Source of the DNA: Bacteroidia bacterium
GTDB taxonomy: Bacteria > Bacteroidota > Bacteroidia > Bacteroidales > Azobacteroidaceae
NCBI GenBank assembly: GCA_025996865.1
Contig: BNTV01000018.1
Location: forward strand, 1 to 52,469
Length of the DNA stretch: 52,469 nt
Direction of reading: 5' to 3'
This document shows positions 8,136-16,072 of this stretch, piece after piece (position 1 is the stretch's first letter; each line of letters begins with the position of its first letter). The notes below the pieces were generated by a model that did not search any database, was not told where the DNA came from, and worked only from the letters and a program-made list of their open reading frames with translations. Position numbers and translations under genes: made by a program.

Positions 8136-8356
8136 TTTCAGTTGTATAAAATATGGAGCGAATGGGAAACAAACTCCAATTTTCTACTAAAAAACCCATC
8201 TTTCTGCCGTTAGTGCGAAAAAAGGGTTATTTTTGAAAGACGTTTTTAGAAAAACAAGTGCTCTTTAAGGTGATTATCTTTATTCAGGTTGTTTTTGCTT
8301 CCTAATTCGACTAACCAAAAAGGCAGTATATAAGTAGCAAATCTTTCGCTTAACTG

Positions 8357-8456
8357 CTCTATATTCTTCCACTTTGCCTATTAGAAGAATATAGCGAAAC
8401 AACGCTGAACTAACCTAACAACCAAATACTTACTCTATTCTTCCAAATTTTGCCTA
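8357..8456. repeat. Direct and inverted copies of a CTATATTCTTC motif
   Basis: Two 24-bp imperfect direct copies start with CTCTAT and end in TTTGCCTA (about 8357-8380 and 8433-8456). Just after the first copy GAAGAATATAG (about 8384-8394) is an exact inverted copy of CTATATTCTTC (about 8359-8369), giving an 11-bp hairpin with a 14-nt loop. Clustered short sites between integrase genes resemble arm-type binding sites of an attachment region. Nothing else, apart from the repeat at 8092-8135 and the promoter at 8449-8482, was recognised in the 409-bp gap between 8093 and 8503. Confidence 0.5.
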
Positions 8457-8482
8457 TCTTTGCGAGATTCTTTCTATATTTG
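8449..8482 (+). promoter_or_regulatory. Promoter of the broken integrase fragment
   Basis: TATATTTG (8475-8482) matches the -7 consensus TAnnTTTG, and TTTG lies 22 nt upstream (8449-8452). The start codon at 8503 follows about 20 nt later. It overlaps the second direct repeat copy, so a protein bound there could repress it. Confidence 0.45.
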
Positions 8483-8502
8483 CAGCTATAAAATTTACAA
8501 AT

Positions 8503-8755
8503 ATGGCCTCACTCAAATTCAAACCTGTTGTTCGGACAAACAAAGAATATAACTCCGTCGTATATACGGATAACGACGACCGATCGCGCTGACTACATAA
8601 AAACGTCCATGATTGCACACAGGGATTGTGTCGAACACGGAGAGATTGTAGATTGGACCATCCTTGGGAATTGCGCGATAATAGTCAAAGGATACATAGA
8701 GAAGCTGAACAACGTAAATACAGAACACTGGAAGGCTTCGGATGTAAAAAAGTGA
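8503..8755 (+). pseudogene. Frameshifted N-terminal fragment of another tyrosine integrase
   Basis: ATG at 8503 opens MASLKFKPVVRTNKEYNSV, a typical start of a Bacteroidota integrase arm-binding domain. The frame is lost near 8560 and hits a stop at about 8592. The continuation is in the next frame: YIRITTTDRADYIKTSMI, then GEIVDWTILGNC and GYIEKLNNVNTEHW, stopping at 8755. About 80 codons remain, with no core-binding or catalytic domain. One frameshift plus truncation makes it a pseudogene. Confidence 0.7.
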
Positions 8756-8770
8756 AAACAATTCGCTTTT

Positions 8771-8803
8771 TTTGCGAATATGTTAAAAATATCAGTACCT
8801 TTG
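8771..8803 (+). promoter_or_regulatory. Bacteroidota-type promoter for the HigBA remnant
   Basis: TTTG (8771-8774) and TACCTTTG (8796-8803) form a good -33/-7 pair with a 21-nt spacer. The toxin start ATG is at 8821, which leaves a leader of about 10 nt. The promoter has outlived the operon it served. Confidence 0.6.
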
Positions 8804-8820
8804 TAGCGAAACAATACGGT

Positions 8821-9204
8821 ATGGAAATAAAATTTGATAAGAAATACCTTTCGGAAATGTACTACAAAGGACAATCAAGCGACAAAAAGCATCACTTCCA
8901 ACCGCAAGTGGTACGAAAATACCAACGTTGCATTGACCTTTTAGAGGGGGCAACAAGTATTGAAACACTCTATCAGTACAACGCATTGAATTACGAAGTA
9001 TTGAAAGGCGGCAAGGCGGGTATCTCCTCTATAAATAAAAAGATTATGGCTAATTTAGGTTATGGGTTTTATCCAACCCATCCGGGCGAAATCCTGAAAG
9101 ACGAAATCGAATACCGAGGCGTATCACAAAAGAAACTTGCTGCTGAAATGAAAATGTCATACACTGTTTTGAATGAAATATTGATTGAAAATGAGGATTT
9201 ATAA
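8821..9204 (+). pseudogene. HigB toxin - HigA antitoxin collapsed into one truncated reading frame
   Basis: A 127-codon frame in two parts. Residues 1-70 (MEIKFDKKYLSEMYYKG ... NYEVLKGGKAGISS) match the N-terminal part of the RelE-like HigB toxin. They lack its C-terminal strands, where catalytic residues lie. From residue 76 (ATG at 9046) the sequence MANLGYGFYPTHPGEILKDE starts the HigA-type antitoxin and continues into the Xre helix-turn-helix (GVSQKKLAAEMKMSYTVLNEIL). It ends abruptly at ENEDL, without the rest of the antitoxin. Normally these are two genes; an internal deletion of about 35 toxin codons would join them. ATG 8821 was chosen over an upstream start (8626) because of the promoter and family alignment. 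Toxin activity is unlikely. Confidence 0.72.
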
Positions 9205-9264
9205 TGGCTAATATGAGAAAATAATTTACATTTTTGCCATAAATTGACAAGAAAAATAAATTCA

Positions 9265-9759
9265 ATGACCGACTTCGCTGCCATAGATTTTGAAACTGCC
9301 AATTGGTATCCGTCAAGTGTTTGTAGCGTGGGCGTAGTAATTGTCCGCGACGGGCAAATCGCAGAAAAAATTTACCGTTTGATTCGTCCCGAGCCGGAAT
9401 GGTATTCGCGATTTAACACTCAAATTCACGGATTAACATTGGCTGATACGGCAAACGAAAAAGTTTTTCCTTTTGTTTGGGAGGAAATCGCTCCGAAAAT
9501 AGGAGGCTTACCTTTGGTTGCACACAATAGCCCTTTTGATGAAAGTTGTCTCCGGTCGGTTTACCGGGTTTACCGGATGGATTATCCCGATTATGAATTT
9601 CACTGTACTTGTCGCGCCTCACGAAAGACTTTCGGAAAAACATTACCGAATCACAAATTGCATACTGTTGCGAAACATTGTGGATTTGATTTGAAAAATC
9701 ATCATCATGCTTTATGGGATGCGGTGGCTTGTGCGTGGATTGCGGTGGCTATTTTATAG
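9265..9759 (+). CDS. DEDDh 3'-5' exonuclease, DnaQ/PolC-epsilon-like
   Basis: A 164-residue stand-alone exonuclease that removes nucleotides from 3' ends using two metal ions. The motifs are intact: ExoI DFAAIDFETAN (Asp, Glu), ExoII LVAHNSPFDESCL (Asp), and ExoIII HHHALWDAVACA (His and Asp). The ATG at 9265 is preferred over an alternative TTG at 9244 because it fits the family start (MTDFAAIDFET). Its stop overlaps the 3' end of the convergent rhamnosidase gene by 6 bp. It marks the border between the mobile-DNA remnants and the PUL. The biological role is not evident. Confidence 0.88.
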   Translation: MTDFAAIDFETANWYPSSVCSVGVVIVRDGQIAEKIYRLIRPEPEWYSRFNTQIHGLTLADTANEKVFPFVWEEIAPKIGGLPLVAHNSPFDESCLRSVYRVYRMDYPDYEFHCTCRASRKTFGKTLPNHKLHTVAKHCGFDLKNHHHALWDAVACAWIAVAIL

Positions 9760-12120
9760 AAAAGAAGAGGACATATCGTATTTTCCGGAATGAATTTGTT
9801 GCATCTTTCCGTCCGGCAAGATGACGGTCGCTTGGGTATTTTCGGGAACAACTACCGATAAATAAAATTTTCCATTCTCTATTCTCCATTCTACGGCAAT
9901 CGTTCCATAAAGGGTTTCATGACGCGCTTTTACATAAGTCAAATCGCCGACTACCTGCGGTCGGATGATAAATTCTTTGAAACCTGATGCTGATGGCTCA
10001 ATGCCGGCGAGACTGCGGAAAAACCATTCGTCGATTTGTCCCATCATAAAGTGATTCCAGGATGCGCCTTGTCGCGGGTCCCATTGTTCGGTCAAAGTGG
10101 TTGCTCCGTACTTCAATTGGAAACCATAGCCGGGGACCTCTTCGTGATTGTGCATGGCATAGAGCAATTCATTTTCGCCGTTCTGCGCCAATGCTTGGAA
10201 AAGATAGCGATTGCCTACATCACCGGTTGTCAGGCGGTTACCGTGAGCGCGGATATCCGCTTTCAGATTTTCCAAAACGGCTTTTTTGTCTTGCGGTTCT
10301 ACTATTTCCATAAAAAGGGCGATGGCGTTGCAAAATTGACTTCCTGAGCCGTATTGTTTCGTTTCCTTGTTGAAAAATTTGGCGTTGAAAGCCTGACGGA
10401 TATGATTCGCCAATTGAGTATATTTTCCTTCATCTTCTTTTTTATCAAGCATTTGAGCAGCTTTTGCAACCAAATGCGCAGCATAATAATAATGTGCCGT
10501 TGCCGAAACTTCTACCGGACTATTTTGTGAAAAGCCCGCCCGTTTTTCGCCATAATCATACCAATCGCCCAAACCATGCGAGGCAATGTAATTGACGGAA
10601 CGGGAACCGATGTAATCGACATACTTTTTCATTACATCGAAATAGTTTTCTATCAGCGAATTATCCCCATAAAATTGGTAATACATCCATGGCAACATAA
10701 TGCAGGCAATGCCCCATTCCGGCGAATCGCGGAACATATCCAGGCTTTTATCGAAGACCACATATTCGGGAACGATGGTCGGCACCAATCCGTCCGGTTG
10801 TTGTCCATCGCGTATGTCTTGCATGATTTTTGGAAAAAATTGCGTCATATCCCAATTGTAAAGCAAGCCCGGTCCATTGAGGTGGGTTTCTTCCAACCAT
10901 CCTAATTTTTCACGTTGCGGACAATCGGTAAATATAGATTGCATATTGCTTTTGACGGCATTTTTAATCAAGAGATGCGCCTTGTTGAAGATTTCGTTGG
11001 AACATTCAAAGTTGCCGGTTTCGCGCACGGAATTGTAAATAAAATGCGACTTAATATCCTGTAACGCATCCACCGCTCCATCCACTTGAATGTATCGAAA
11101 GCCGTAATACGAAAATTCGGGATGCCATTCCTCTATTCCTTCACCTTTCAAAGTGTAGGAATAGGTATGCGGACTGCCTGTTTGTTTTTGCGTTACTTTT
11201 CCGGTCGTTTTATCCAAATTTTCGCCGGTCGTTAATTGGATTGTTTGCCCTTTTTTCCCGCTTACTTTGATAGCCGGATAACCGGAAAGATTTTGTCCCA
11301 TATCGAAAACGCAGGACGAGTCTATCTTCGTTTTTGATACGACGTCAAATTCCTGCATACAACGCACATTGGTCAGTTGTTGCGCTCGCAATGTGCCTCT
11401 GGGGGCTTGTTGCACAACAATCGGTTTCCACTTTTTATCATCAAATCCGGCCTTATTCCAACCGGGTTGTTCCAATCGCGCATCGTAATCTTCCCCGCCA
11501 TAAATATCGTTGAATGTGATGGGACTGAGGTCGTATTTCCAACGATCATCCGAAGCGATAATTTCCTGAGTGCCGTCTTTATAATATACGTGCATTTCGA
11601 ATAACAAAGTCGGAGGACCAAAAGTCACCCAAAGTTTTCGATAACGGTTGCCCATCGCATTGTAAAATCCGTTTCCCAATAAAATACCGATGACATTTTC
11701 GCCTTTTTGCAATAAACTATCTGTTTGATAGGTATTGTAATACACCGTTTTATCGTAATCGCTCCACGCCGGAGTGAAAATATCCCGGCTCACTTTTTTC
11801 CCGTTGAGAAATAAGTTGTATTGACCCAATCCTGAAACATAAGCCGTCGCTTTTTCAATGGGTTTGGAAAGGGCAAATGATTTTCGGAGCATAATACTGC
11901 GCAAGGCTAAGGGATGCAAATTGTCGTAAATGGTTTTATATTCCTCTGTTTTTAACGACGGTGCGTGAAAATCCCGACGACCCACAGGCAGGTTGGATTC
12001 CTCGCGCGTGATGGCGCCTATCCATTGCGTGCCAGCAGAAAACTCCACCGGAAAGGTCTGTGCCTGCATATTCGGAAACAGGCAAAGGAACAAAAACAAT
12101 AAAAAAGTCTTATAATTCAT
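9754..12120 (-). CDS. GH78 alpha-L-rhamnosidase
   Basis: A 788-residue secreted inverting hydrolase that releases terminal alpha-L-rhamnose, here probably from pectic side chains. It has a signal peptide (MNYKTFLLFLFLCLFPNMQA), N-terminal beta-sandwich modules (about 70-350), an (alpha/alpha)6 barrel (about 365-700) and a C-terminal beta-sandwich. The GH78 signature reads DCPQREKLGWLEE; the first Asp and Glu are kept, and the last acidic position is Glu rather than Asp, a variant seen in a GH78 subgroup. The likely catalytic base is Glu in TTLTEQWDP. The ATG lies inside the last codons of the upstream gene (11-bp overlap), so the two are translationally coupled. It is the last PUL gene and converges on the exonuclease gene. 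Confidence 0.92.
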   Translation of the reverse strand: MNYKTFLLFLFLCLFPNMQAQTFPVEFSAGTQWIGAITREESNLPVGRRDFHAPSLKTEEYKTIYDNLHPLALRSIMLRKSFALSKPIEKATAYVSGLGQYNLFLNGKKVSRDIFTPAWSDYDKTVYYNTYQTDSLLQKGENVIGILLGNGFYNAMGNRYRKLWVTFGPPTLLFEMHVYYKDGTQEIIASDDRWKYDLSPITFNDIYGGEDYDARLEQPGWNKAGFDDKKWKPIVVQQAPRGTLRAQQLTNVRCMQEFDVVSKTKIDSSCVFDMGQNLSGYPAIKVSGKKGQTIQLTTGENLDKTTGKVTQKQTGSPHTYSYTLKGEGIEEWHPEFSYYGFRYIQVDGAVDALQDIKSHFIYNSVRETGNFECSNEIFNKAHLLIKNAVKSNMQSIFTDCPQREKLGWLEETHLNGPGLLYNWDMTQFFPKIMQDIRDGQQPDGLVPTIVPEYVVFDKSLDMFRDSPEWGIACIMLPWMYYQFYGDNSLIENYFDVMKKYVDYIGSRSVNYIASHGLGDWYDYGEKRAGFSQNSPVEVSATAHYYYAAHLVAKAAQMLDKKEDEGKYTQLANHIRQAFNAKFFNKETKQYGSGSQFCNAIALFMEIVEPQDKKAVLENLKADIRAHGNRLTTGDVGNRYLFQALAQNGENELLYAMHNHEEVPGYGFQLKYGATTLTEQWDPRQGASWNHFMMGQIDEWFFRSLAGIEPSASGFKEFIIRPQVVGDLTYVKARHETLYGTIAVEWRIENGKFYLSVVVPENTQATVILPDGKMQQIHSGKYDMSSSFL

Positions 12121-15100
12121 ATACTATTTTTCCTAATTTTTCAGAACGAACAATTAATTTTCCATCCACCAACACATAAAAACCTTTTCCGTGATTGTAT
12201 TTCATACCGGTTTTGTCCCACACGATGGTCAGGATTTTTCCGTGATAAAGCACCTTGTCCAAACAGAAGTAATCCCATTTGTCTTTCGGAATCAAGGGAT
12301 TGATTTCCAATACATTATCGGCACGCGGACGCAAACCTATCAAACCGGTAATCATTAAATCGTCGAAGGTCGAGTGATTGTAATAGCGGCTGCGTTCCTG
12401 GTCGCCTTTCAGCCAATAACCGGTCGTTTCATCCAAATATTCACCGATATACGGTTTTCCGCGATGGTATTGGCTTTGTACATACCGCTCCATTAAATCG
12501 AAATACGTACTGTCGCCAACGGTGGGCGAAGGGTCGTTATTCATATAATTTGCCAAAGCGGTCATCGTTTGAGCGGTTGCGAACGGCCAGATAGCACCGT
12601 CCCATTCGCAACTGCAACAGCCGTGCGTACGAAATTCCGGGTGGCGGCGTTCGGCGGTTGTCAGCCCGTAGGGAGCCAGAAAACCGCGCGGGTCGCTGAT
12701 TTGTTTCCATGCCTGTTCATATCCTTTGCCTGTTTCCGGCAAATTAAAATACCAAGGTGTGTAGCCGATGGCTTCGCGTACACAGGCAGATTCGCCGGGA
12801 GCGCGCAGGGTTTCAAAAAACGATCTGTCCGTATTCCAAAGTTGCGTTTGAATTAACTTTTTGAGTTCTTCCGCTTTCACTTTGTATTGGTCTGCCAAGG
12901 CTTGATTGTTTTCCAACAAAGCCATTGCCTCCAAGGCTTTTGCATTGCCATACATATAACTGTTGATGGTCGGGCGAGCATATTGTTTTTTTCGTCCGCC
13001 GCTGATGGATTCTTCCATGCCGTCGCGGACATCTTCCTGCCAATACAATCCGGAGGGCAACAGATGGTCGTCCCAAGCGGTAAAGTCTCGTTGCAAATCG
13101 GGATACATATCCAGCAACCAGGCTTTGTCGCCATCGACTTTGTATTTGTTGTAAAGCGCATCCGCCGTCCAACTGCTGAACTTACGCAACTGCTTCATGG
13201 CTTGTCCCTCATTTCCGCGATACCAGGCATGGATGTATTGGTTGACGTAGTCTTTGTTGTGCAACCAGCGCGATTCATAAACGTGATGTCCGATGGCGCA
13301 GGCAATCATATTGTATTTATCGGCATAGTTGCGATTAATCAAAAATTCGGTCATCACATAGCCGCCGGGCGTTTCTTTGATGTGCTTCCGCAATGTCCAC
13401 CAACGATAGTAATACATTTCCTCGAAATTATGTTGCGGACATTCAAACAGCGGGATATTGCTTTTCATCCAGTCCCACGATTGCGCGTTGGGAATCGCTT
13501 GCGCAATGTTTTCATCTTCCATTGCATTGAAATAATCCACATGGAATTTATAATCATCCACATTCAGAATAGCCGCCGTGGGTGTCACACTTGCCGTTTT
13601 CAAATACGAAATGTAATATTCCGATTTGGCATCTTCTTCGCCGGCATTGGGCAAATCGGCATCGCTCGTATAAGGCGTATTTGCCGTAGGAATACTTGCA
13701 ATATCGCCTGTCCGGAACACTATCCTTTCGATGGATTCGACCGGAGCAAAGAACAAGCGGGTCATTTTTTTCTCGTTTACCTGAATATCCAAACTGCGCG
13801 TAGCCACCGACAATTTGATATTGAAAGTATAAACTTTTCCCGGCTCGTAATTCAATATATTCGTGTTTTTGTAATTGGTTTTCAATTTTAAAACACCGTC
13901 TTTGTCAAAAATCACGCGCGTACAGGCTTGTCCTTTCCCATTTTGAAATTCAATTTGCAAATTGCCTTTATTGTTTTGCATCGGTTTTACGTCAAAAGAA
14001 GCGGTCAGTTCTTTGCTTTCGGGAATGACTTTTTCAGCTTTCGCATAATCGAATAAATCCCAATCTTTCAAGGCAAGTACCCGTTTTCCGTTTTGTTTTT
14101 CGATGGCAACCGGCGCCCATAAGGGACTGTAAATATTCCAGTTGTCCAATTCATGTCCTTCGGGAAGCGCATTAAACACCTCATCAGCGTGAGCGGTCGC
14201 CTTGTTGGTGACCGGCACCGGAATTTTGGAAACCCAAAGGTCTTCCTTGTTCATACTGTAAGTAACCCAAAGGTTATTGTCGGGAGGCGTTCCGTTATTT
14301 TCCAAAATACCCCGAACATATTGCGGTCCGCGTGATTTTTCTGCACCCTTATAGCGCAAAGGCGTAATATCTCCGTGAACCAACCAGAGGTCTTTGTAGT
14401 CCAATCCGTCATCACTCAAAGAAATCGCGAGGGGCCAGCGAAATTCCGAAGGGTCATATACCGTTGCAAATTTTCCGTCGGACAGTTTTTGTCCCCAGAC
14501 TTTAGCATTTCCGGTTACTACGCCGGGAGCGCGTTTGACATCCGCCCATGTTTTTCCATTGTCGGCGCTTGTGGAAGTCAGTCCGTTTTTCCAAAGTCCC
14601 ACTACCCGTCCGTCATTTAAATGATAATAACTGAAGGCTTTATAATCTTTTTTCAATGGAATGAGCGGGTCGTTCCGGTCGGCTTCCTCCACCCATTGCA
14701 TCATATAAAGCGGGGAATTGAGAAGCTCCTCTACAGCAGCCACAAATCCTTTGTCTTTGCTTTTTTTATAAAAAGGATAGTCCGTATTGGTTTCGTTGAA
14801 ATCGTGATTGTAACGAATAAAATAGATAGGACCCAAACTGCCGTCAGGTTTGATTTCCCGAATGACCCGGCCAATGCCGTTGCCATCGTTCGGACTATCG
14901 CCATCGCCCAAACAGACACCGTAAAATCCCATCGTAAAAAAACGTCCGGTGGAAGAAGTAAAAAAACCAACACGTTGATGCACAACTGTTTTTAGATTTT
15001 TTGCCGGTGTTCCTTTTCCATTTTTGGAATAACCGTCGGGAACGTCGTAAGGCGGAAACAACACCACCGGTTTAGTCCAGTGATAGCCGTCTTTGGAAGT

Positions 15101-15412
15101 TTGCAAAAGCACCTGTGCGGGCGGCACGTGTTCGCCGATTTCGTCGCTCAGATATTGCAGATAGAACGTATTGTTCTTGTAAGCCAACATCGGGGCATGA
15201 TTATACGTCCATCCGAAGCCATCGCTTTTTTCCGGATATTGCCGGTTGGCACGTAAGGTTTGAATATTGTGCGTACCAACAGCCGGAGTCAGTTGTCCGT
15301 GATGATAATCGACATTTGCCAATGTTTTTCCGGTGTAATGTACGTAATCTTGCGCTGAGATTGTTAGCGCAGGGAAAAATATGAGCAAGAGTAGAAATTT
15401 GTATTTATTCAT
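12110..15412 (-). CDS. Two-domain exo-glycosidase resembling GH143-GH142
   Basis: An 1100-residue secreted protein (signal peptide MNKYKFLLLLIFFPALTISA). Residues about 25-410 form a sialidase-like beta-propeller with Asp-box-like turns (SADNGKTW, SKDGYHW). About 430-600 is a beta-sandwich linker. About 640-1080 is an (alpha/alpha)6 six-hairpin glycosidase domain (GGYVMTEFLINRNYAD, HGCCSCEWDGAIWPFATAQ, YYNHSTFDDLMITGLIGL). This layout and length match the B. thetaiotaomicron rhamnogalacturonan-II enzyme BT1020, in which a GH143 domain removes DHA and a GH142 domain removes beta-L-arabinofuranose. There too a GH78 gene is adjacent. The family call rests on architecture and context from memory, without a database comparison. 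Another propeller/six-hairpin pairing is possible. Confidence 0.62.
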   Translation of the reverse strand: MNKYKFLLLLIFFPALTISAQDYVHYTGKTLANVDYHHGQLTPAVGTHNIQTLRANRQYPEKSDGFGWTYNHAPMLAYKNNTFYLQYLSDEIGEHVPPAQVLLQTSKDGYHWTKPVVLFPPYDVPDGYSKNGKGTPAKNLKTVVHQRVGFFTSSTGRFFTMGFYGVCLGDGDSPNDGNGIGRVIREIKPDGSLGPIYFIRYNHDFNETNTDYPFYKKSKDKGFVAAVEELLNSPLYMMQWVEEADRNDPLIPLKKDYKAFSYYHLNDGRVVGLWKNGLTSTSADNGKTWADVKRAPGVVTGNAKVWGQKLSDGKFATVYDPSEFRWPLAISLSDDGLDYKDLWLVHGDITPLRYKGAEKSRGPQYVRGILENNGTPPDNNLWVTYSMNKEDLWVSKIPVPVTNKATAHADEVFNALPEGHELDNWNIYSPLWAPVAIEKQNGKRVLALKDWDLFDYAKAEKVIPESKELTASFDVKPMQNNKGNLQIEFQNGKGQACTRVIFDKDGVLKLKTNYKNTNILNYEPGKVYTFNIKLSVATRSLDIQVNEKKMTRLFFAPVESIERIVFRTGDIASIPTANTPYTSDADLPNAGEEDAKSEYYISYLKTASVTPTAAILNVDDYKFHVDYFNAMEDENIAQAIPNAQSWDWMKSNIPLFECPQHNFEEMYYYRWWTLRKHIKETPGGYVMTEFLINRNYADKYNMIACAIGHHVYESRWLHNKDYVNQYIHAWYRGNEGQAMKQLRKFSSWTADALYNKYKVDGDKAWLLDMYPDLQRDFTAWDDHLLPSGLYWQEDVRDGMEESISGGRKKQYARPTINSYMYGNAKALEAMALLENNQALADQYKVKAEELKKLIQTQLWNTDRSFFETLRAPGESACVREAIGYTPWYFNLPETGKGYEQAWKQISDPRGFLAPYGLTTAERRHPEFRTHGCCSCEWDGAIWPFATAQTMTALANYMNNDPSPTVGDSTYFDLMERYVQSQYHRGKPYIGEYLDETTGYWLKGDQERSRYYNHSTFDDLMITGLIGLRPRADNVLEINPLIPKDKWDYFCLDKVLYHGKILTIVWDKTGMKYNHGKGFYVLVDGKLIVRSEKLGKIVYEL

Positions 15413-15490
15413 TGTATTTCTTTGTTTTATGTTGACGATGTTTATTTTTATGGCGTACCTACGGCACGCAGGGATTTCTGGGGTGTTCTA

Positions 15491-15590
15491 TTTCTACCAA
15501 TATTTTGTCCCTGACGGGACTTTTGTGCCGTTAGGCACTTGATATTGGTAGAAAAATGTTTTCCACCATTCCCTTTGTCCCTTAGGGACA
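15491..15590. repeat. REP-like palindrome cluster next to the RAYT transposase
   Basis: A perfect 13-bp inverted repeat, TTTCTACCAATAT (15491-15503) / ATATTGGTAGAAA (15542-15554), encloses two small hairpins: GTCCC-TGAC-GGGAC (15507-15520) and GTGCC-GTTA-GGCAC (15525-15538). A third hairpin TGTCCC-TTA-GGGACA (15576-15590) lies next to the transposase stop codon. Closely spaced hairpins with 3-4-nt loops are the form recognised by REP-associated Y1 transposases. The cluster fills most of the 183-bp gap before the GH143-GH142-like gene. Confidence 0.75.
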
Positions 15591-15595
15591 AGATA

Positions 15596-16057
15596 TTATT
15601 CCGGATTTTTCAAAATATATCTCTCATCAAATTCAATTTCAAATAATTTTAATAATTCCATATATTCATCTGCAAAATTGCGTTTACTATGATGAATTTC
15701 TTGTCGTTGAATATATTGAACAACACTGTTTATTTGTGATTTTCCATAACTGAACGCCCCATATCCTTCTTGCCATGTAAATTTTCCCATGACAAACCTC
15801 TTCTCATTTATCCATTTTGAAGAACTTCCTTTTATGTCTTTCATTAAGTCAGATAATGATTGCGTTGGGCGCATCCCAAACAAAACATGAACATGGTCGG
15901 ACATTCCTCCGATTTGCAACAATTTATGCCCATTGTTGGTAATAATTCCGGTAATATATTTGTACAATTCGTCTTGCCATTGTTTTTGAATTAATGACAA
16001 TCGGTTTTGCACCGCAAAAACGGCATGAATATGAATTTGTGTATAGGTGTTTGCCAT
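15596..16057 (-). mobile_element. REP-associated tyrosine transposase (IS200/IS605-like Y1, RAYT)
   Basis: A 153-residue single-strand DNA transposase of the Y1 HUH class. The metal-binding HUH motif is His55-Val-His57 in SDHVHVLFG. The nucleophile is probably Tyr115 in VVQYIQRQEIHH, within the family pattern SYGKSQINSVVQYI. Length is typical. No TnpB accessory gene is present. The gene lies inside the PUL between a pectate lyase (15 bp upstream) and the GH143-GH142-like gene, in the same orientation, with REP-like hairpins directly downstream. It appears intact. Confidence 0.88.
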
Positions 16058-16072
16058 AATAACTCTTAAAAA

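Noticed and set aside
8189..8237. AAAAAACCC / GGGTTATTTTT pair as a terminator
   Set aside because: It is weak and imperfect and lies between divergently oriented genes, where no terminator is needed.
12887..13891. A 334-codon plus-strand open frame
   Set aside because: It lies wholly antisense to the GH143-GH142-like gene, has no recognisable motif and is compatible with codon-bias shadowing.
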